IMG/VR virus record: IMGVR_UViG_3300027712_000175 | Span: 1-21,638 of that record | Direction: 5' to 3' (one strand) | DNA: 21,638 nt | DNA from: a virus | In this document: positions 5,178-10,821 of the stretch, in pieces | How the letters are laid out: each line of letters begins with the position of its first letter | Numbering within the stretch: the first letter of the stretch is position 1 | Position numbers and translations under genes: made by a program | Notes under the pieces: generated by a model | Seen by the model: the letters and a program-made list of their open reading frames with translations, nothing else | Databases searched by the model: none | What the model was told of the DNA's origin: nothing

Positions 5178-5690
5178 CTATCCTCGAGCCTTAATCCTCC
5201 GCTGCTCCCGAATCACGTCTCGGGCCTCCTGAACTCTGAGAGGATTATCTGAGAAAGAAACACCGACGGAGTGTCCAGGCAAAACTTGAGCGCCGCCTAA
5301 TTGGTTATATAACGGTTCTCTGGGGGTTAGGTCGTCACTCTGACTACTCTGACCCTTCACTCTGACTACTCTGACACGTCGCTCTGACACTACCGAATCA
5401 CTTGGGACCTGTCGCTCTGACGACCCCAACTCTATTGTGAAGCGGTATTTGTTCGAGTGTCGAGGTGTCCAGTTTTTCGTCTTCATGATGATTCGCATAT
5501 CTCTGAGCTGCTTAATCGAGCGTTCGACCGTCGACCTCGAGAATCCACTCTCCAGGGCAATTGTCGAGATGCTGGGATAGGTCTCTGAGCCGTCTTCGTG
5601 CGCGTGTTCGGCCAGCACCAGGGCCACGGCCTTCGCAGGTCCCCGTAGATCGTGAAGTCTCATTACCGCCTTGATTACATTTACGCTCAT
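5178..5690 (-). CDS. winged-helix replication-initiator-like protein carrying an internal iteron array
   Basis: A 170-residue protein. Residues 1-85 form a helix-turn-helix domain of the type found at the N-terminus of phage replication initiators (VALVLAEHAHEDGSETYPSISTIALESGFSRSTVERSIKQLRDMRII). Residues 90-118 are a low-complexity Ser/Val/Arg linker, and the C-terminus ends in a basic helix (REQRRIKARG). The linker DNA holds six CTCTGAC repeats with 22-base periodicity, as in lambda O where the origin sits inside the initiator gene. ATG in an ATGA overlap with WhiB, SD GAGGAAAG. The initiator role is inferred from domain type, repeats and neighbours (WhiB, nucleases, SSB upstream). A plain transcription regulator is the alternative. 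Confidence 0.7.
   Translation of the reverse strand: MSVNVIKAVMRLHDLRGPAKAVALVLAEHAHEDGSETYPSISTIALESGFSRSTVERSIKQLRDMRIIMKTKNWTPRHSNKYRFTIELGSSERQVPSDSVVSERRVRVVRVKGQSSQSDDLTPREPLYNQLGGAQVLPGHSVGVSFSDNPLRVQEARDVIREQRRIKARG
5338..5421. repeat. iteron-like repeats, candidate replication origin
   Basis: Six copies of CTCTGAC (plus strand) start at 5338, 5347, 5360, 5369, 5382 and 5415. Every second copy gives steps of 22, 22 and 33 bases, close to whole helical turns. Two whole units share CTCTGACTACTCTGAC. Because 22 is not a multiple of three, successive copies are read in different codon frames, so the repetition is at DNA rather than protein level. An A/T-rich patch (aattggttatataac, 5299-5313) lies just beside it. 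Confidence 0.6.
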
Positions 5691-5941
5691 TTCTTTCCTC
5701 TCATCCTGAGTCGCTGGGCCGGCGTGGTTCCACCGAATACCCCATTTACTTCCGAGTTCGCTGATTCGTATTCCTTGATAAAGGCCAGGCAGTCGGGCCG
5801 GACCTCGCACCGCTTGCACCAGGCCACTGCCTTTTTCTCATTCTCAGGCCGAAAGAATAGGTCTATGTCCATTCCCTCGCATAATGCCCTAGAACGCCAC
5901 AGAGCGCGTTTTAGGGGCCTCTCACGCCTTTCCAAAGCCAC
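5687..5941 (-). CDS. WhiB-family Fe-S transcription regulator
   Basis: An 84-residue WhiB protein. Four Cys in the family pattern (ALCEGMD with Cys21; WCKRC with Cys42 and 45; PDCLAF with Cys51) would bind a 4Fe-4S cluster. GVFGG corresponds to the conserved G[VI]WGG turn, followed by the basic AQRLRMRGKK tail that contacts DNA. WhiB proteins are confined to actinobacteria and their phages, where they act with the housekeeping sigma factor; the mycobacteriophage TM4 copy interferes with host division. The longest start is GTG; a TTG two codons later has the better SD spacing. It follows a second WhiB gene with a 20-base overlap. Confidence 0.92.
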   Translation of the reverse strand: MALERRERPLKRALWRSRALCEGMDIDLFFRPENEKKAVAWCKRCEVRPDCLAFIKEYESANSEVNGVFGGTTPAQRLRMRGKK

Positions 5942-6299
5942 TCCTCTGAAGTCGCCATTCGCGGAGATACTTCGATCCTGCAGCCTGGCAACTATCGCAG
6001 GGTTGACTACCTGCCTTTTGATGGGCGCGGTATCCGGCGTAGGTACCGTGACCGGTGGGTTGCCTGATGGTCATTCCCCTGGCGTGACGTTCCCGTCGAC
6101 GCTGGGCGAAGGTCATCCCGGCCCTGATTCCCATCGTGTTCGGATCCTCGAGCGCGTCGGCCAGACACTCCGCCGATACGTCGCAGCTCGCGCATAGGGC
6201 CTTGATAGTTCCATCGGGTTGCTCCCTACGGTCATCGTCGGCGAAAAACATACTTACGTCCATGCCACGGCAGGCCGCCTCGAGTCGCCAGTTATTCAT
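5922..6299 (-). CDS. WhiB-family regulator with a C-terminal zinc-like extension
   Basis: A 125-residue protein. The N-terminal 75 residues are WhiB-like: AACRGMDVSMFF (Cys10), LCASC (Cys36, 39), AECLAD (Cys45), then GIRAGM in place of the usual GVWGG, and a basic AQRRRERHARG. A further 45 residues carry HGTYAGYRAHQKAG and PCDSC, then an aromatic/basic helix (KYLREWRL), a motif also seen alone in small actinophage proteins and likely to bind a metal. The ATG at 6299 is preferred to an in-frame TTG at 6305; GAGG abuts it, so coupling to the upstream gene (8-base overlap) probably matters. Confidence 0.85.
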   Translation of the reverse strand: MNNWRLEAACRGMDVSMFFADDDRREQPDGTIKALCASCDVSAECLADALEDPNTMGIRAGMTFAQRRRERHARGMTIRQPTGHGTYAGYRAHQKAGSQPCDSCQAAGSKYLREWRLQRSGFGKA

Positions 6300-6501
6300 C
6301 CTCAAGCCCGACGATGATTAGACCGGCAAAAACGTAGGCTGCGAAAACACAGACCGCCACGCTTCCGAAAGTCAGCATTAGACCTCCAGTTCCGTAGGAC
6401 GGGTGCTGACTCCATGCCAGGGCGATTCCGGTTGGGACTCCGATCACAGCTGCGATTGTTGCAGCGCGTCGACGTAACTTCGATAGACGATTCCGTCTCA
6501 T
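6292..6501 (-). CDS. small two-TM membrane protein
   Basis: A 69-residue protein with a very basic N-terminus (MRRNRLSKLRRRAA) and two hydrophobic segments (about 14-30 and 40-64), ending in the acidic LEDE. It is the first gene after the TTGACA promoter and has a strong SD (GAGAGGAG). No family is recognised. Its lead position in the WhiB/replication operon suggests early expression, perhaps acting on the host membrane. Confidence 0.65.
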   Translation of the reverse strand: MRRNRLSKLRRRAATIAAVIGVPTGIALAWSQHPSYGTGGLMLTFGSVAVCVFAAYVFAGLIIVGLEDE

Positions 6502-6530
6502 AATGGTTCTCCTCTCGTAGAACAGTGGTC

Positions 6531-6559
6531 ACTATTCCACGGATTCGAGAATCTGTCAA
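6531..6559 (-). promoter_or_regulatory. promoter of the WhiB/replication operon
   Basis: Minus-strand -35 TTGACA (6554-6559), 17-base spacer, -10 AATAGT (6531-6536), about 30 bases before the first start codon. The spacer holds the short dyad GATTC-n2-GAATC (6542-6553), unrelated in sequence to the dyads at 4041 and 8098. Confidence 0.6.
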
Positions 6560-6612
6560 TGACCATTTTTTACATTCTGAGGCCGCCGAATCAGATAACG
6601 CCCTAAAACGCC

Positions 6613-6642
6613 AAAAATCCCTCGCCTAAGTTGGACGAGGGA
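6613..6642 (-). terminator. intrinsic terminator downstream of ssb
   Basis: Minus-strand hairpin with a perfect 7-base stem TCCCTCG/CGAGGGA and an 11-base loop, directly followed by TTTTT. It ends the 8088-6707 operon before the next promoter. A second short hairpin (CCGGA-AAG-TCCGG, about 6667-6679) without a T run lies between it and the ssb stop. Confidence 0.8.
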
Positions 6643-6706
6643 TAATCGGTTTTGCAGTGTCAGGACCGGACTTTCCGGCCTTTATTGGATGTTGCCACCC
6701 TAGCGG

Positions 6707-7108
6707 CTAGAAAGGCTCATCGTCAGGGTTTGTCATCGTTGGGGTTGATTTAGTTGCCGTCACGGGGATAGCCACCGAGAACCGGAGCGATGGCGCGATG
6801 TCTTCGGCCACGATTTCCACCGTCGACTTCTTATCGCCTTCGGGGGTTTCCCATGAACGTTGCTCAAGGCGGCCGGTCACTAGTACGCGGTTGCCCTTCT
6901 TGAGTGAGTTAGCGGTGTTCTCAGCGAGCGGACCCCATGAGGTCACGTCGAAGAAAGAAACTTGCTCTTCCCAGGTCTGAGTTTGCTTGTTCTGCCAACG
7001 ACGGTTAACCGCGATAGCGAAACGAGTCTGAGCCTGTCCAGTCTTAGTGAACTTGAGCTCTGGTTCCCTGGTGATATTCCCAGAGACAGTGATAGTTACA
7101 TCGGCCAT
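6707..7108 (-). CDS. ssb: single-stranded DNA-binding protein
   Basis: A 133-residue SSB with one OB-fold (VTITVSGNITREPELKFTKTGQAQTRFAIAVNRRW ... FFDVTSWGPLAENTANSLKKGNRVLVTGRLEQRSW), a short linker and the acidic tail DDEPF that recruits host partner proteins. The linker is much shorter than in host SSB proteins, typical for phages. It coats ssDNA during replication and recombination. TAATG overlap with the upstream annealing-type gene implies joint production. The operon ends at the terminator just downstream. Confidence 0.96.
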   Translation of the reverse strand: MADVTITVSGNITREPELKFTKTGQAQTRFAIAVNRRWQNKQTQTWEEQVSFFDVTSWGPLAENTANSLKKGNRVLVTGRLEQRSWETPEGDKKSTVEIVAEDIAPSLRFSVAIPVTATKSTPTMTNPDDEPF

Positions 7109-7656
7109 TATTTGTCTACTTTCGTTTTGCGGAGTTCCCGTAATAGGACTCCGATTTCGTTGTCGTTAAGGTCCGTTGCCTTCTTAGGGTCTAAGAGTTG
7201 CAGGGTATCCATCACGAATGTTGATCGCTCATCCTTGGTCTTAAACCGTGAGGTGAGTAGATCGCCTAGTTCCTTGAGTTCGAGGTTGACTGGCTGAGAG
7301 ATGTTGACGACGTTGTTAGCACGATTGCGAACTTCATCGGCCGAAGCGATGCGCTTGGTCTCACCGGCTAGAGCTGCCACGATGGCGCGTCCCCAGGCTG
7401 ATGTCTCAGCGACCATGACTTCGGAGTTCTTGGTGTACGGAGTTAGACCAGGTACGGGCTCCCAAGCGGTTCCCATTCCAGGGCGCTCATCATCGGGCGA
7501 ACGGTAGGCCGCGGCCGTGTAGACCACGAAGTCCTTGTCACCGATATTGACAAACTGCATATCGACTCGTTGTAACGATCCAGTCGGGAACGCTTCCTTA
7601 AACTCTCGAATGCGTGTCGCGACATCGACGTAATCCTTAGCGAATGTATTGCTCAT
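7108..7656 (-). CDS. putative ssDNA-annealing / recombination protein
   Basis: A 182-residue protein. The N-terminal 110 residues contain a conserved pattern of phage recombination proteins: VDVATRIREFKEAFPTGSL, a beta core (FVVYTAAAYRS), a DDERPGMGTAWE loop and VAETSAWGRAIVAALAG, close to the [NT]AETSA[VW]GRA motif of ERF/Sak-type annealing proteins. The C-terminal part is a helical tail. It sits immediately upstream of ssb with a TAATG overlap, as annealing proteins often do. SD AGAGAGGACC before the ATG. The annealing activity is inferred from motif and context. Confidence 0.65.
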   Translation of the reverse strand: MSNTFAKDYVDVATRIREFKEAFPTGSLQRVDMQFVNIGDKDFVVYTAAAYRSPDDERPGMGTAWEPVPGLTPYTKNSEVMVAETSAWGRAIVAALAGETKRIASADEVRNRANNVVNISQPVNLELKELGDLLTSRFKTKDERSTFVMDTLQLLDPKKATDLNDNEIGVLLRELRKTKVDK

Positions 7657-7849
7657 GTTGGTCCTCTCTAACCGTGTTCATTCTGCCAGTCGCTTGTGAC
7701 ATCCAGCGCCAGGCCGTCATAGGGCTGACCTCCAACTTGGCGGCCACACTACGAATGGGGGCTCCTCCGCGATGCCATTGGCGCAGCACTTCATCGAGCT
7801 GACCGTTGTAGTCGATTTGCCGGAGGGTCTTTAGTGGTGACTCTTTCAC
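7637..7849 (-). CDS. small helix-turn-helix DNA-binding protein
   Basis: A 70-residue protein. LDEVLRQWHRGGAPIRSVAAKLEVSPMTAWRWMSQATG forms a helix-turn-helix of the transposase/resolvase-like kind (SVAAKLEVSPMTAWRWM being the two helices). GTG start in a GTGA overlap with the upstream gene. It lies one gene from the dyad-bearing promoter at 8094-8124 and is a candidate for its regulator. It overlaps the annealing gene by 20 bases. Confidence 0.7.
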   Translation of the reverse strand: MKESPLKTLRQIDYNGQLDEVLRQWHRGGAPIRSVAAKLEVSPMTAWRWMSQATGRMNTVREDQHEQYIR

Positions 7850-8088
7850 CGCGTAAGAGTAGCGATTAGATCGCCGATTACATCGTTGTAATGCGAAAAG
7901 TGTGCCACGAAAGTCGGGGAATCTTCGCCGCCCTCGAGCACTACCGAAATCCCATCATCGGTTAGATCGTGCGAGACCATAACTCGCTCGCCGTAGCGAG
8001 AGCCAGGGGACTCAAAGACCAGGGGGCTTAGGTCAGGGCTGATGAGCTCGAACCCTAAGTCAGCCAGTTGTGTGTGCAGTTTGCTCAT
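7846..8088 (-). CDS. small protein of unknown function, probably translated leaderless
   Basis: An 80-residue alpha/beta protein (LADLGFELISPDLSPLVFESPG ... GISVVLEGGEDSPTFVAHFSH). No family recognised and no Cys pairs or membrane helix. There is no SD before the ATG at 8088, and the predicted -10 ends six bases upstream, so the mRNA may start at the ATG. It is the first gene of the ssb operon. Confidence 0.6.
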   Translation of the reverse strand: MSKLHTQLADLGFELISPDLSPLVFESPGSRYGERVMVSHDLTDDGISVVLEGGEDSPTFVAHFSHYNDVIGDLIATLTR

Positions 8089-8093
8089 GTCTC

Positions 8094-8124
8094 ATTATGT
8101 ACCACGAAGGTACAGAAATGCAAA
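8094..8124 (-). promoter_or_regulatory. promoter of ssb operon with perfect dyad
   Basis: Minus-strand -35-like TTGCAT (8118-8123), 18-base spacer, -10 CATAAT (8094-8099). The spacer carries a perfect inverted repeat TGTACC-n5-GGTACA (8098-8103 / 8109-8114) that reaches into the -10. The core taccacgaaggtacag matches the promoter at 4037-4065 with one difference in 16 bases. Confidence 0.55.
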
Positions 8125-8129
8125 CGAAG

Positions 8130-8151
8130 TAAAAGCGACCCGAAGGCCGCT
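8130..8151 (-). terminator. intrinsic terminator at the end of the late region
   Basis: Minus-strand hairpin AGCGGCC-TTCG-GGTCGCT (one G-T pair) with a UUCG tetraloop, followed by TTTT. It is placed after the last late gene and just before the next promoter, cleanly splitting late from ssb-operon transcription. Confidence 0.8.
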
Positions 8152-8191
8152 CTTACGACTCGCACCAGGGAGAGGACTGGTCGAATATGCC

Positions 8192-8443
8192 CTAGCCGAT
8201 TGGATCGCTCTTAGGGTCGATTGGGTTGGAGGGTAGCGCACCGAGTAGCCATGACAGTTTCGGGCATCGCTCCTCGAGGCCGCGAATGACGGTGTAGTAC
8301 ACGGTTGTAATACACGGCATGAGGACCATCACAGAATCTGATGAAAGGTCTAGGCCAGACTTGACCGCCAGAGAGATGAGTAGACCGACTACCGAGGGGA
8401 CGGCCGTACGGATTACGTTCTTTTCGTAGTTGTTAAGAGTCAT
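8192..8443 (-). CDS. small membrane protein, holin candidate
   Basis: An 83-residue protein with two hydrophobic helices (TAVPSVVGLLISLAVKSGL and SDSVMVLMPCITTVYYTVI), a short loop between them, then a charged segment and Pro/Asp-rich tail. Length and topology fit class II holins or the conserved two-TM membrane proteins of actinophages. It is the last gene of the late transcript, some 4.7 kb from the endolysin. The ATG follows AAAGG and shares a TAATG junction. Confidence 0.6.
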   Translation of the reverse strand: MTLNNYEKNVIRTAVPSVVGLLISLAVKSGLDLSSDSVMVLMPCITTVYYTVIRGLEERCPKLSWLLGALPSNPIDPKSDPIG

Positions 8444-8628
8444 TATCTGCCTTTCTTGCAGTTGTGCTTCGAGGCCGTTTTCAACGTCGAGGCTAGGTGG
8501 GCGAACTGAACCGCCGTAGGATTCCCATGATAGAGCAGCTTCGTAAACCCACAGTCACAGGAATAGGTGATAGTTCCATCAGACGATGGCAAGGTCGCCC
8601 CATCCTCGAGGACCGGCGCTAAGGCCAA
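8443..8628 (-). CDS. small Cys-containing protein, unknown
   Basis: At most 61 residues, with CDCGFTK in the middle and a Cys near the basic C-terminus (HNCKKGR); a metal site with His or Cys is possible. The longest frame starts with TTG and overlaps the metallophosphoesterase gene by 50 bases. A TTG at 8592 with GGGG upstream gives a more usual 14-base overlap and a 49-residue protein. The strong coupling on its 3' side supports a real gene; function unknown. Confidence 0.5.
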   Translation of the reverse strand: MALAPVLEDGATLPSSDGTITYSCDCGFTKLLYHGNPTAVQFAHLASTLKTASKHNCKKGR

Positions 8629-9787
8629 TATTCATTGTAAGCATCCCTGACGGTGAGGATTGTCCAGTCGTCGAGGTCCACCACTTAGAGCCACCGTCCA
8701 TCGCAGGCACCTGGACGACTGTCCGGCCCGTTGCCTCGCTCATAGCGAAGTGATGTCCGTGTCCGCAGATAATCATCTCAGCATCGGCGGCAGACTGACG
8801 GCCTAGGGCTTGGCCCTTCCACCAGCCTTCCATCTTGGCGGCCGCGTTAGCGCCGGACCTGAACTGATGGCCGTGGGCGAACGTCACCGGTAGGCCGCCT
8901 ATCGCGATTGTGGCCGTTAGATCGTCGGAGTTGAGTTCCAGGGGGATGCTTACCTGGTCGTATTTGCTCGACATGGCAATCACTTCCCGAACCGTCTCGA
9001 AGCATGAAACGTCGCGATTATCCGTAAAATCGGTGAAAGCCTTGCCACCGGCTCGGTTCTCCCCGTGGTTGCCAGGTACACAGGGGGCGATTACCCGATA
9101 GCCAGCGTCCACGAACGCGTCGATGTAGGCGAGGATGAGCCGTCGAGCGATGCGGTCTTGCTCACGTTGGTTTTTGTCCTGCGACCATGAGCCCATCGCG
9201 TACCAGTCGTTTCCACAGCCCTCGACTAAGTCGCCTAGACCGGCCATCACGACGGTATCTGAACCGATACCAAACTTTCGCATCTGGGAGGCTCGAGCGA
9301 TCGCACGTTCTAGAGCTGCAAACACACGATCGACGGTCTCCGCGGTGCCACCCTCAACCTCGCCACTTTTACCCAACTGCCAGTCACTTAAAGCCATAAA
9401 AAACACTCGATTAGTGTCGACCAGTTTTACCGGCTTAGGTTTGCGCTTCTCTACAAGCTTGCGGAGTGCCTCTAAATCCTCCTGGTCGCCAGTCCGTTCA
9501 CGGGGCTTAATCGTGGCTCGGTAGTAAAACAGTCGACGAAGGCCGCCATCGGGGTCGGGCGCGTCCCAGGCGCGAATCTGAAGCGAGCCACCGACTACTT
9601 CAGTGCGCTCGGGGTCAAGGCCCCAATCTTTGATGAGCATGGCCCAGATAGATTCGTCCGGTTCTGAATCGAGGACCGCCGTTATCTTGCCGCCTTTAGA
9701 CCGGTCCCACTCGATGCCAGGCTCCCAGCCGTTAGGGTGCTGGAGTTTGTGGCGAGGCTTTTTGTCGAACTCGCTGAGGTCAGTCAC
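8579..9787 (-). CDS. Mre11/SbcD-like metallophosphoesterase
   Basis: A calcineurin-like metallophosphoesterase of about 400 residues. Metal-site motifs appear in family order: ALSDWQLGK (Asp-x-Gln in place of Asp-x-His), GLGDLVEG, VPGNHGE, FAHGHQ and ICGHGHH. This type is common in actinophages and is usually compared with Mre11-type DNA nucleases, though the substrate is unproven. An N-terminal region of about 120 residues rich in Trp and charged residues precedes the catalytic domain. The GTG at 9787 is preferred because it overlaps the upstream gene by only 8 bases; the longest frame begins at a GTG at 9862 and would overlap by 83. It sits among late genes. Confidence 0.85.
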   Translation of the reverse strand: MTDLSEFDKKPRHKLQHPNGWEPGIEWDRSKGGKITAVLDSEPDESIWAMLIKDWGLDPERTEVVGGSLQIRAWDAPDPDGGLRRLFYYRATIKPRERTGDQEDLEALRKLVEKRKPKPVKLVDTNRVFFMALSDWQLGKSGEVEGGTAETVDRVFAALERAIARASQMRKFGIGSDTVVMAGLGDLVEGCGNDWYAMGSWSQDKNQREQDRIARRLILAYIDAFVDAGYRVIAPCVPGNHGENRAGGKAFTDFTDNRDVSCFETVREVIAMSSKYDQVSIPLELNSDDLTATIAIGGLPVTFAHGHQFRSGANAAAKMEGWWKGQALGRQSAADAEMIICGHGHHFAMSEATGRTVVQVPAMDGGSKWWTSTTGQSSPSGMLTMNIGLSAGPRGWGDLAIV

Positions 9788-10004
9788 AACGACATTGTCC
9801 GCGTCGATGGGTTGAGACCGTGGTGGTAGTGGTTTTGATACCACGTTTCGAGAGCCAGCCACAAAGGCTAACTAGGGAGATCTCTGGGTGATCCATAGCC
9901 GCCTGAAACTTCGTGCGGTCCTCGAGCGACAGTTGCTCCATCGTTTTGCCGATGACACAACGCGTGTCGACAATGCTAAAAAACTCGGTCAGGTCAATAT
10001 CCAT
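9780..10004 (-). CDS. conserved small actinophage protein ending HRRGQCRC
   Basis: A 74-residue protein: an N-terminal helix region (DLTEFFSIVDTRCVIGKTMEQL), a second helix pair (DRTKFQAAMDHPEISLVSLCGWLSKRG) and a C-terminal VSTHRRGQCRC. The last segment, with a helix followed by HRRG and CxC, recurs in actinophage small proteins located just before the metallophosphoesterase gene and may be a helix-turn-helix with a metal-binding end. SD GAGAGAGG before the ATG. DNA binding is inference. Confidence 0.65.
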   Translation of the reverse strand: MDIDLTEFFSIVDTRCVIGKTMEQLSLEDRTKFQAAMDHPEISLVSLCGWLSKRGIKTTTTTVSTHRRGQCRCD

Positions 10005-10049
10005 AACAGCCTCTCTCGCAGTTATCCACAGGATAGACCCTCGGAGTGA

Positions 10050-10406
10050 TTATGCAATGTCTAAGAATGGAAGTGGCGAAACGTGAAATACGAAGTCGTA
10101 GACCGCCTTGGTCTTCGTCGTATCGGAGCCACCGGAGCGAGGTAGGGCCTTGACAATGACCTTCCATAGCCCAACGTTGTTAGTCGTGTCGATGTCGATA
10201 TAGACGTTGCCGGTCGATGGCACGAAAATCATGTTGGAGGGGTCGCCGGAGCCGTTGGTATAGGTGTAGGCCGATGTCATGGCATCTGGCGAGCGCACTT
10301 CGATTACCCATTTGTCGGGAGTGACGACCGTTCCACCAATTGAGGTGAGAGGCGAGGTCGTCTTGACCCGTACGACGGTACCTTCGAGGATGACTTCGTT
10401 GGCCAT
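10050..10406 (-). CDS. beta-rich structural protein, unknown
   Basis: A 118-residue protein dominated by beta strands (VILEGTVVRVKTTSPL, WVIEVRSP, NVYIDIDTTNNVGLWKVIVKAL, AVYDFVFHVSPL). The WKVIV followed by a final strand pair resembles an Ig-like domain. It is the end of the fibre-associated gene group. Probably a virion decoration or tail-associated domain; no specific family recognised. The ATG start lies two bases after the stop of the small repeat protein. Confidence 0.55.
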   Translation of the reverse strand: MANEVILEGTVVRVKTTSPLTSIGGTVVTPDKWVIEVRSPDAMTSAYTYTNGSGDPSNMIFVPSTGNVYIDIDTTNNVGLWKVIVKALPRSGGSDTTKTKAVYDFVFHVSPLPFLDIA

Positions 10407-10408
10407 GA

Positions 10409-10597
10409 TTACTCCATTCCGAGCGTGATAGTTGCAGTTGATTTGTCGAGGGTCATTCCGGCGCGTGAGTTGCCAAGGCTCATTCCGGCGCGGACCATTC
10501 CGAGGGTCATCTTGCCAGGGCGGCCGATTACTACTGGCTCCAATACGCCTTTATAAAAACCGGTAAATCCAGCCTTAAAAAAACCCTTACCGAACAT
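10409..10597 (-). CDS. small glycine/methionine repeat protein
   Basis: A 62-residue protein. An aromatic, glycine-rich N-terminus (MFGKGFFKAGFTGFYKG) is followed by nine-residue repeats (RAGMSLGNS, RAGMTLDKS, TATITLGME and a first degenerate copy). The repeats probably form short strands that stack. It lies directly after the fibre and a small unknown gene, so a tail-fibre-linked role is likely but unproven. ATG shares the junction base with the previous stop. Confidence 0.5.
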   Translation of the reverse strand: MFGKGFFKAGFTGFYKGVLEPVVIGRPGKMTLGMVRAGMSLGNSRAGMTLDKSTATITLGME

Positions 10598-10821
10598 TAG
10601 ATAGATCCTGCTATTGCCCAGGCTTCGGCCTCGGATATTAGGTGCGCTTGAGGCAGGTGCAGAACGTTGGCACCCTCCTCAAGCGTTAGTAGGCCCTTGA
10701 CGACTAACAGCGTTACGGCCACGCCAGCCGCGTCGAGCTCCCAATAGGGGATGACTACGTCTACTGCGTAGGGCTGACCTTGTTCGTCCCAGGCCATGTT
10801 TTGAGTTAAATAACCGTTCAT
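10597..10821 (-). CDS. small protein downstream of the tail fibre
   Basis: A 74-residue protein (MNGYLTQNMAWDEQGQPYAVDVVIPYW, then an Ala/Val/Leu-rich helix and an acidic C-terminal helix SEAEAWAIAG). The start is in the junction with the fibre gene stop. Small proteins right after a fibre gene are sometimes fibre assembly chaperones, but there is no sequence match that I recognise. Moderate hydrophobicity in the middle is not long enough for a firm membrane call. Confidence 0.5.
   Translation of the reverse strand: MNGYLTQNMAWDEQGQPYAVDVVIPYWELDAAGVAVTLLVVKGLLTLEEGANVLHLPQAHLISEAEAWAIAGSI

Noticed and set aside
5330-5425. CRISPR-like reading of the CTCTGAC repeats
   Set aside because: Units are only 7-16 bases with 2-6 base or irregular gaps and lie inside a coding gene; there are no unique spacers of constant length and no cas genes.
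5652-6197. Plus-strand open frame of 181 codons opposite the two WhiB genes and the start of the initiator-like gene
   Set aside because: The minus-strand WhiB frames have complete conserved Cys patterns; the plus-strand frame is a shadow with Ser/Arg-rich sequence.
4035-6573. Shared 11-mer CCATTTTTTAC at 4035-4045 and 6563-6573, both in intergenic promoter regions
   Set aside because: Many 11-mer pairs are expected by chance in 21 kb, its placement relative to -35 and -10 differs at the two sites, and it is a simple T run with short flanks.
6660-6685. Hairpin CCGGA-AAG-TCCGG after ssb as a terminator
   Set aside because: Stem is only 5 pairs with a 3-base loop and no U run; the better hairpin at 6613-6642 already explains termination.
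8130-8191. tRNA-like structure in the gap after the late region
   Set aside because: The pairing found is a 7-bp UUCG hairpin with a T run; no T-loop GTTCRA-type sequence or acceptor stem is present.
9780-9862. Long N-terminal start of the metallophosphoesterase at 9862
   Set aside because: It would overlap the conserved HRRGQCRC end of the upstream gene by 83 bases with no SD; the GTG at 9787 gives the usual short overlap.
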